This document shows positions 57,900-64,000 of a DNA stretch of 64,000 bases, piece by piece. The number at the start of each line of letters is the position of its first letter. Position 1 is the stretch's first letter. The DNA is from Coniochaeta sp. PMI_546 (taxonomy: Eukaryota; Ascomycota; Sordariomycetes; Coniochaetales; Coniochaetaceae). The stretch covers positions 62,001 through 126,000 of the forward strand of contig MU271147.1 of the NCBI GenBank assembly GCA_021432605.1, written 5' to 3'. The notes beneath the pieces were generated by a model. That model worked only from the letters and a program-made list of their open reading frames with translations, was not told the origin of the DNA and made no database searches. The position numbers and the translations under genes are program-made.

Positions 57900-58491
57900 T
57901 GAGGGCAGCTATATCAGTTGGCGCTGCGCCGGCGTTGCTCACACTTCAGGTTACTGGTCCTGTCCTTCTTGCTTGGTGTATTCCTATGTAGTCTAGTCCT
58001 TCTTTTGAGCAAGCTGGAGGGTTGTATTTGTGCTCTGTATGGTAATGGTATTCGACCAGAGGGCATGGGGAGGATGTCTTAGTCTGTGGCCTTTCCTAGG
58101 TGTCTGTTGACCTTGATTTGAACTTCCTAGCTCCTAGTTTGTAAATGTAAACATGAAATGCCATTTGCAGGACATCTTGACGATATTCGAGCCACACTCT
58201 TCGTACCTACGTGTAGTCTGTGATACGTGGTCGAGCTGAGGGGGCGCACGTGACCCGCATTCCACATTTTCGGCCTCCAGCTGGCGTGCCGGTCCGTGCG
58301 CCATTCCCACTAGACTTACTAGACTCACTGTGGCAGTAATACCCCCTGCCGTGGGGTTCAAGGTGAACTGGCAACGTCGCGAGTTGAAATCCACAGACCA
58401 GACTTGAAGCCGCCCCATCTCCAACCTCAACCCCCCTAGGAGTAGTTGCAGTGCAGTGCAGTGCTCGAATTGCCTCACCTCACTGCCCACC
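57900..58491. other. Intergenic region upstream of SEC21
   Basis: About 590 bp. It contains a GCAGTGCAGTGCAGTGC repeat near 58449-58465 just before the SEC21 start. No gene recognised. Confidence 0.5.
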
Positions 58492-61400
58492 ATGAACTAC
58501 GGGAAGAAGGACGAAGATGCCGACACGGGTCTGGTCAAGGTCGACCGGACCCAGGTGTTCCAAGAAGGTAAGCCTGCAATTGACCACACCGTCAGTTTAG
58601 TCGGAGCAGCAGCGATGCTAATCAGTTGACACTCCCTCCACACAGCACGCCTCTTCAACAGCTCTCCAATCCAGCCCCGGAAATGCCGTATCCTCCTCAC
58701 AAAGATTGCCCTTCTGCTGTACACGGGCGAGAAGTTCCCTACCAACGAAGCCACCACTCTATTCTTCGGCATCTCGAAGCTGTTCCAGAACAAGGATGCC
58801 AGCCTACGACAAATGGTGCTGCTCGCCATCAAGGAGCTGGCCAGCTCGGCCGAGGATATTATCATGGTCACGAGCACGGTCATGAAGGACACTGGCGGCA
58901 GCACAGAGGCTATCTACAGGCCCAATGCTATCAGGGCGTTGTGCCGTATTATCGATGTACGCTCCGTCTTTCTCCCTGTCTTGACCTTCTCGCTCAGTCT
59001 AATCCCCGATACTACAGGCCACCACCGTCCAAGCGATCGAACGTGTCATGAAGACGGCGATTGTCGATAAGAACCCTTCCGTCTCTTCAGCAGCGCTCGT
59101 CTCCTCCTACCACCTCCTCCCTATTGCCCGCGATGTCGTGCGCAGGTGGCAGAGCGAAACCCAAGAAGCAGCTGCTAGCAACAAATCATCCGGCGGTTTC
59201 TCCCTTGGCTTCTCGTCCTCCTCAGGCAACCTCCCCGTCAACAACTCAACAATGACGCAGTACCACGCCATCGGCCTCCTCTACCAGATGCGCAGCCACG
59301 ACCGCATGGCGCTGGTCAAGATGGTGCAGCAATTCGGCGCCGCCGGCGCCGTCAAGAATCCGGCCGCTATCGTCATGCTTGTCCGTCTGGCGGCCCATCT
59401 CGCCGAGGAGGATCCCAGCCTCAGGAAGCCCATGATGCAGTTGTTGGACAACTGGCTGCGGCACAAGAGCGAGATGGTCAACTTCGAGGCTGCCAAGGCC
59501 ATCTGCGACATGAGGGACGTTACCGATGCCGAGGTCACGCAGGCCGTCCATGTGCTCCAGCTGTTCCTTACCTCCCCGAGAGCCGTCACCAAGTTCGCTG
59601 CTCTCCGTATCCTCCACAACTTCGCCTCCTTCAAGCCGCAAGCCGTCAGCGTGTGCAACCCGGACATCGAGCTCCTGATCTCGAACAGCAACCGCTCTAT
59701 CGCCACCTTCGCCATCACCACACTTCTCAAGACCGGCAACGAGGCCAGCGTGGACCGGCTGATGAAGCAGATCTCCGGCTTCATGACCGAGATCACGGAC
59801 GAGTTCAAGATCACGATCGTGGAGGCCATCCGCACGCTCTGTCTCAAGTTCCCCAGCAAGCAGGCCGGCATGCTCCAGTTCCTCAGCGGCATCCTCCGCG
59901 ACGAGGGTGGCTACGAGTTCAAGCGGGCCGTGGTCGAGAGCATGTTCGACCTCATCAAGTTCGTGCCAGACTCGAAAGAGGACGCCCTCGCGCACCTGTG
60001 TGAGTTCATCGAGGACTGCGAGTTCACCAAGCTTGCTGTCCGCATTCTCTACCTGCTCGGCCTCGAGGGTCCCCAGACGTCGCAACCGACGAAGTACATC
60101 CGGTACATCTACAACCGCGTCGTGCTGGAGAACTCGATCGTGCGAGCTGCTGCCGTCAACGCTCTGGCGAAGTTTGGAGTTGGACAGAAAGATCCCGAGG
60201 TCAAGCGTAGTGTGCAGGTGCTCCTGTCTCGGTGCTTGGATGACGTCGACGACGAGGTCAGAGACCGCGCTGCCTTCCATCTGCGGCTTATGGCGGAGGA
60301 GGATGAGATTGCGGCCAAGTTCGTCAAGAACGGTAAGTGCAGCCATCCTACTCATTCTTGCTACGTATTTCAATGCTCACATGCCTGCAGACACCATGTT
60401 CTCACTTCAGTACTTCGAGCACCAACTGGTCAACTACGTCACTTCGGAGGACAAGTCAACATTCAAGAATGCCTTTGACATCTCCACCATCCCCGTCGTC
60501 ACCAGGGAACAGGCAGACGCCGAGGACCGGACGAAGAAGCTTACAGCAACGACACCGTCGCTCAAGCCGCCCAAGGTCGGCCCTACCAAGGCTGCGCCCA
60601 CCGGCGCGGAGGCTGTCGCTTCCGCTACCGCAGCCGCGCAGCAGTACGCGCAGGAACTGCTGCAGATCCCGGAGATGAAGGAGTTCGGCGCCCTGCTCAA
60701 GTCGTCGCCCGTCATCGAGCTGACGGAGGCGGAGACCGAGTACGTCGTCACGGTGGTGAAGCACATCTTCAAGGAGCACATCGTCCTACAATACGAGGTC
60801 AAGAACACGCTACCGTCCACGGTGCTGGAGAACGTGTCGGTAGTCGCCAGCCCGTCGGACGAGGAGGAGCTCGAGGAGGTCTTCATCATCCAGGCCGAGA
60901 AGCTGGAGACGGACGTGCCGGGCAAGGTGTACGTGGCGTTCCGCAAGGTCAACGGCGAGGGAGCGCTGCCCACCAGCTCGTTCTCCAACGTCCTGCGGTT
61001 CACCAGCAAGGAGATCGACCCGACGACGAACGAGCCCGAGGAGAGCGGATACGACGACGAGTACGAGGTGGCCGAGTTCGACCTGTCGGGCAGCGACTAC
61101 GTGATCCCGGCTTTCGCGAGCAATTTCGCGCACATCTGGGAGCAGGTCGGCGCTTCGGGCGAGGAGGCGGAGGAGACGTTACAGTTGAGCAGTATCAAGA
61201 GCATAGCGGGTATGTATCCCTTTTTCACAAGGAGAGTGGTTGTTTCACAGACGGATTGCTAACTTTGATCAACCCTACAGACGCCACAGAACAGCTGGCC
61301 AAGACGCTGTCGCTACAGCCGCTGGAAGGGACGGACGTGCCGGTCAACCAGACCACGCACACGCTCAAGCTTCTCGGAAAGACGGTCAACGGCGGCCGGG

Positions 61401-61513
61401 TAGTGGCCAACGTGCGGATGGCGCACTCGTCCAAGTCCGGGGTGACGACCAAGATCACGGTGCGCAGCGAGGAGGAGGGGGTGGCAGCGTTGGTCATCGG
61501 GTCGGTTGCTTGA
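58492..61513 (+). CDS. Coatomer subunit gamma (SEC21)
   Basis: Five exons (58492-58567, 58646-58956, 59018-60332, 60391-61209, 61281-61513) give 917 residues. Gamma-COP is part of the COPI coat that returns cargo from Golgi to ER. The adaptin-like N-terminal solenoid (about 20-560) is clear: LYTGEKFPTNEATTLFFGISKLFQ, LRQMVLLAIKELA, CRIIDATTVQAIERVMKTA and YRPNAIRALC. A hinge rich in K, P, T and A follows (about 610-650). The appendage domain begins near 670 (VIELTEAETEYVVTVVKHIF) and ends with a beta platform (TTHTLKLLGKTVNGG). All joints lie within conserved sequence and keep the frame. The length fits fungal Sec21. Confidence 0.97.
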
Positions 61514-62237
61514 GAGGGGTTAATTTCTTGGGTTGTCCAAAGGTAGTAGGATGTTATGTATGCATGGCGTTTGCTTTTTCTGTGCTTCTCTTTCTCCTCC
61601 CGCCCTCGCAGAAAAAAAAAAGAGAAAGACTGTTGGAGCGATAGATATAGCTAGGTCCTGGAGGAGAGAGAATGGTATATTTTGGTGTAGGTACCAAAAA
61701 TAACACCACATATCATCGTCGAGTCAATGTGCGATACCCTACCTTACTTATGCAACTCATAATTGCATCTTTGGATATCTGTACGCATATTGGGTACTGT
61801 CGTACAAATGCATAAGGTAAGGTAGAGATGGGAGTTAGAGACTCCTTAGGTACCTAGGTATCCCGCAGCTCTTTGAAACCATGGATAGACCCACACACCA
61901 AAACGGACAGGGGGTTCGATTGACGTTGAATGACGTCTCTGGGCGCGCGCCCGTCTTGGCAACGTAAGTGTAAATGATCCAACAAGAGAAAAAACAGCGC
62001 CAAGTTTCGCGACATCCGCTCTTCCGCAGTCTTGCCCTCTCCATGTCTTTCTTTCGATAACGACCACCTTGCTTTTCTACCCGCACGCACGCTATTCATT
62101 CTACCGGGCGCTCAAATCACATAAAGCGCTGCTACGGTCTCCGACCTTATTAGGTCTCGCCTAACTCGACCGACTGCGCGATCAACTCGTCTTCAAGGAA
62201 GCCAAAACCCTCGAGTACGACCGGATTCACCTACACC
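61514..62237. other. Intergenic region, SEC21 to EPT1
   Basis: About 720 bp with AGGTACCTAGGTA and AAGGTAAGGTA words near 61813-61860. It holds the SEC21 3' end and the EPT1 promoter. No gene recognised. Confidence 0.5.
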
Positions 62238-63716
62238 ATGGTCTACGTCCGACAAGAGCGCCTCCCGGCGCTGAAGGAGTACAAGTACTCGTCGGTCGAC
62301 CACAGCCTGACCTCCAAGTACATCCTCAAGCCCTTCTACACCAACTTCGTCATAAAATGCTTCCCCATGTGGATGGCGCCCAACCTGATCACCCTGACGG
62401 GATTCGGCTTCGTCATCGCCAACTTCCTGACGCTGCTGTGGTACAACCCGACCCTGGACCAGGACTGCCCCGTCTGGGTCTACTACTCGTGGGCCATCGG
62501 GCTGTTCCTGTACCAGACTTTTGACGCCGTCGACGGGACGCAGGCGTACGTTAACCTCCTCCTTACCTCACCTTCNNNNNNNNNNNNNNNNNNNNNNNNN
62601 NNNNNNNNNNNNNNNNNNNNNNNNNNNNNNNNNNNNNNNNNNNNNAACAGCATGTACTAACATGTAGATCTCCCCTGTCACAGTCGACGAACCCACCAGT
62701 CCGGCCCGCTAGGCGAGCTCTTCGACCACGGCGTCGACGCGCTCAACACCTCGCTCGAAGTCCTCATCTTCGCCGGGTCGCAGAACATGGGCCACGGGTG
62801 GATGACGGTGGCCACCCTCTTCGCCAGTCTCATGACCTTCTACGTCCAGACCTGGGACGAGTACCACACCAAGACCCTGACGCTCGGCATCGTCAACGGC
62901 CCCGTCGAGGGCATCCTCATCCTCGTCTTCGTCTACGCCCTGACCGGCTTCATGGGCGGCGCCCACTTCTGGCAGCAGAGCATGCTCGCCACCCTTGGCG
63001 TCCCCAACCTCCCCTGGATCCCCGACCTCCTGTACCGCCGCAGCTTCACCGAGTGGTACATGATGCAGGGCGCCGTGGTGCTGGTGTGGAACACGCTCGA
63101 GTCGTGCCGCAACGTGATCCGGGCCCGGCGCGCCCGGGGCGACAAGTCGCGCTACGCCCTCGTCGGCCTGGTCCCCTTCGCCGTCACCTGGGTCCTGACG
63201 GCCCTCTACCTGGCCCTGCAGCCCAACATCCTGCACAACCACCTCGTGCCCTTCGCCCTGTTCGCCGGCCTCGTCAACGCCTACAGCGTCGGGCAGATGA
63301 TCACCGCCCACCTCGTCAAGCTCGATTTCCCTTACTACAACGTGCTCGTCCTCCCCCTCGCGTGGGGCGTGGTCGACAGCCTAGGCCCCTGGCTGCAGTA
63401 CGAGACCTCCACCCCCTGGCTCGGCTGGCCCAGCGCCCTGGGCGACGACACCTACCAGGTCGCCTTCATGTTCTGCATGCTCGGCATGGCCGTCGGGGTC
63501 TACGGCAGCTTCGTCGTCGACGTCATCGTCACCATCTGCGACTACCTCGACATCTGGTGCCTGACCATCAAGCACCCCTGGACCGGGGAGGAAGAGAATG
63601 TCGCGGGCCAGAAGACTGTGCAGGGCGGAGGCGAGCAGAAGAAGTTGGGGGTTGGCCGGGGGGAGAAGAGCTTCGCGCAGGTTGCTAAGGAGATGAATGG
63701 GAAGAAGACGGATTGA
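62238..63716 (+). CDS. Ethanolamine/choline phosphotransferase (EPT1/CPT1 type)
   Basis: Exons 62238-62545 and 62684-63716 join to 446 residues. The enzyme transfers phosphoethanolamine or phosphocholine from its CDP form to diacylglycerol, the last Kennedy-pathway step, in the ER or Golgi membrane. The CDP-alcohol phosphotransferase signature DG-x2-AR-x8-G-x3-D-x3-D is complete after splicing: DGTQARR, then GPLGELFDHGVD (about 99-121). About eight to ten membrane helices follow (for example WAIGLFLYQTF, TVATLFASLMTFYV, ILILVFVYALTGF). The intron contains 70 N, so its true length is unknown; both edges are present and the coding sequence is not affected. The C-terminal tail is Lys/Glu/Gly-rich and cytosolic. 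Choline versus ethanolamine preference cannot be read. Confidence 0.95.
62576..62645. other. Assembly gap of 70 N inside an intron
   Basis: Unknown bases inside the single intron of the EPT1-type gene. The 5' side has the GTACGT donor and the 3' side has a CTAAC branch site and a CACAG acceptor, so the gene model is safe. Confidence 0.98.
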
Positions 63717-64000
63717 GATGGACACCTGTGTTGGAAGGGGAAAACAAATATGAGCAAGAGACGGTGGTTAGGAAGAGATGTGGTTTGCTATGAATGGATT
63801 CGAGAGCCGGATATGCCGGGAGTTTGATGGTTTCGGGTGTATGCATCAGAATCCGCGGTCATGGTAAGATGCTACAGGCTGAGAATGTCTGCATAACCCT
63901 TGGAGGACACAGTCTTTCGTATGTCGAAGTGCGAGGCATCGAGGAGCTCAGCGCCCGCAGGTCGTGACTGTGATGAGCGCTGAGACTCGGGTCGGATACC
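63717..64000. other. Downstream flank
   Basis: 284 bp after the EPT1-type gene, with its probable 3' end. Nothing recognised. Confidence 0.5.

Noticed and set aside
59246-60373. 375-residue open frame antisense to SEC21
   Set aside because: A codon-bias shadow of the adaptin-like exon, with no domain.

Overview
This window reads as chromosomal DNA from a filamentous ascomycete, most likely a Sordariomycete. Most genes carry short spliceosomal introns (about 50-120 nt) with GTAAGT-type donors and CTAAC branch sites. Coding regions favour G or C at the third codon position, intergenic DNA is poorer in GC, and many genes are of Pezizomycotina type (NirA-like Zn2Cys6 regulator, btgC-type GH17 enzyme, SLS1 with a long fungal N-terminus, GPI-type serine carboxypeptidase). 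A run of 70 N inside one intron shows that it comes from a draft assembly. All family names below come from reading motifs and from memory of the families; no search was run.

Layout. 0.5-7.3 kb: an SRPK kinase (+), the elongation factor IWS1/SPN1 (-) and the nuclear-envelope protein BRR6/BRL1 (+). 8.6-14.8 kb: a Zn2Cys6 transcription factor (+), an acidic orphan (-) and a GNAT acetyltransferase (-). 14.8-18.5 kb is gene-poor, with one doubtful acylated small protein. 18.6-24 kb: a GPI-type serine carboxypeptidase (+), tRNA-Thr (-), a small secreted cysteine-free protein (-) and a 24-residue metallothionein in three tiny exons (-). 24.9-27.2 kb: a type II membrane GH17 glucanase (-). 28.6-30.2 kb: a decayed GH43-like glycosidase gene (-), followed by about 3 kb without an intact gene.

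33.4-46 kb: TEF1 (+), tRNA-Ala (+), mitochondrial SLS1 (-), the SMC5/6 subunit NSE3 (+), the splicing factor SF3B5 (-) and a large protein with a MYND-like zinc finger (+). 46.6-50.4 kb: a 1252-residue orphan with six copies of a 31-residue repeat (-). 51.4-63.7 kb: the Fe-S assembly factor ISD11 (+), histidyl-tRNA synthetase (+), a protein with a telobox-like Myb domain (+), gamma-COP/SEC21 (+) and an EPT1/CPT1 aminoalcohol phosphotransferase (+).

The genes do not form a cluster or an operon-like system. They are mostly conserved housekeeping genes (translation, splicing, COPI traffic, phospholipid synthesis, chromatin, mitochondria) with two accessory islands (about 15-24 kb and 28-33 kb) that hold secreted, metal-binding and decayed genes. 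I saw no credible new multi-gene system. The most useful discoveries are the metallothionein, two GC-AG introns, the decayed GH43-like gene, the candidate telobox protein and the repeat-bearing orphan.
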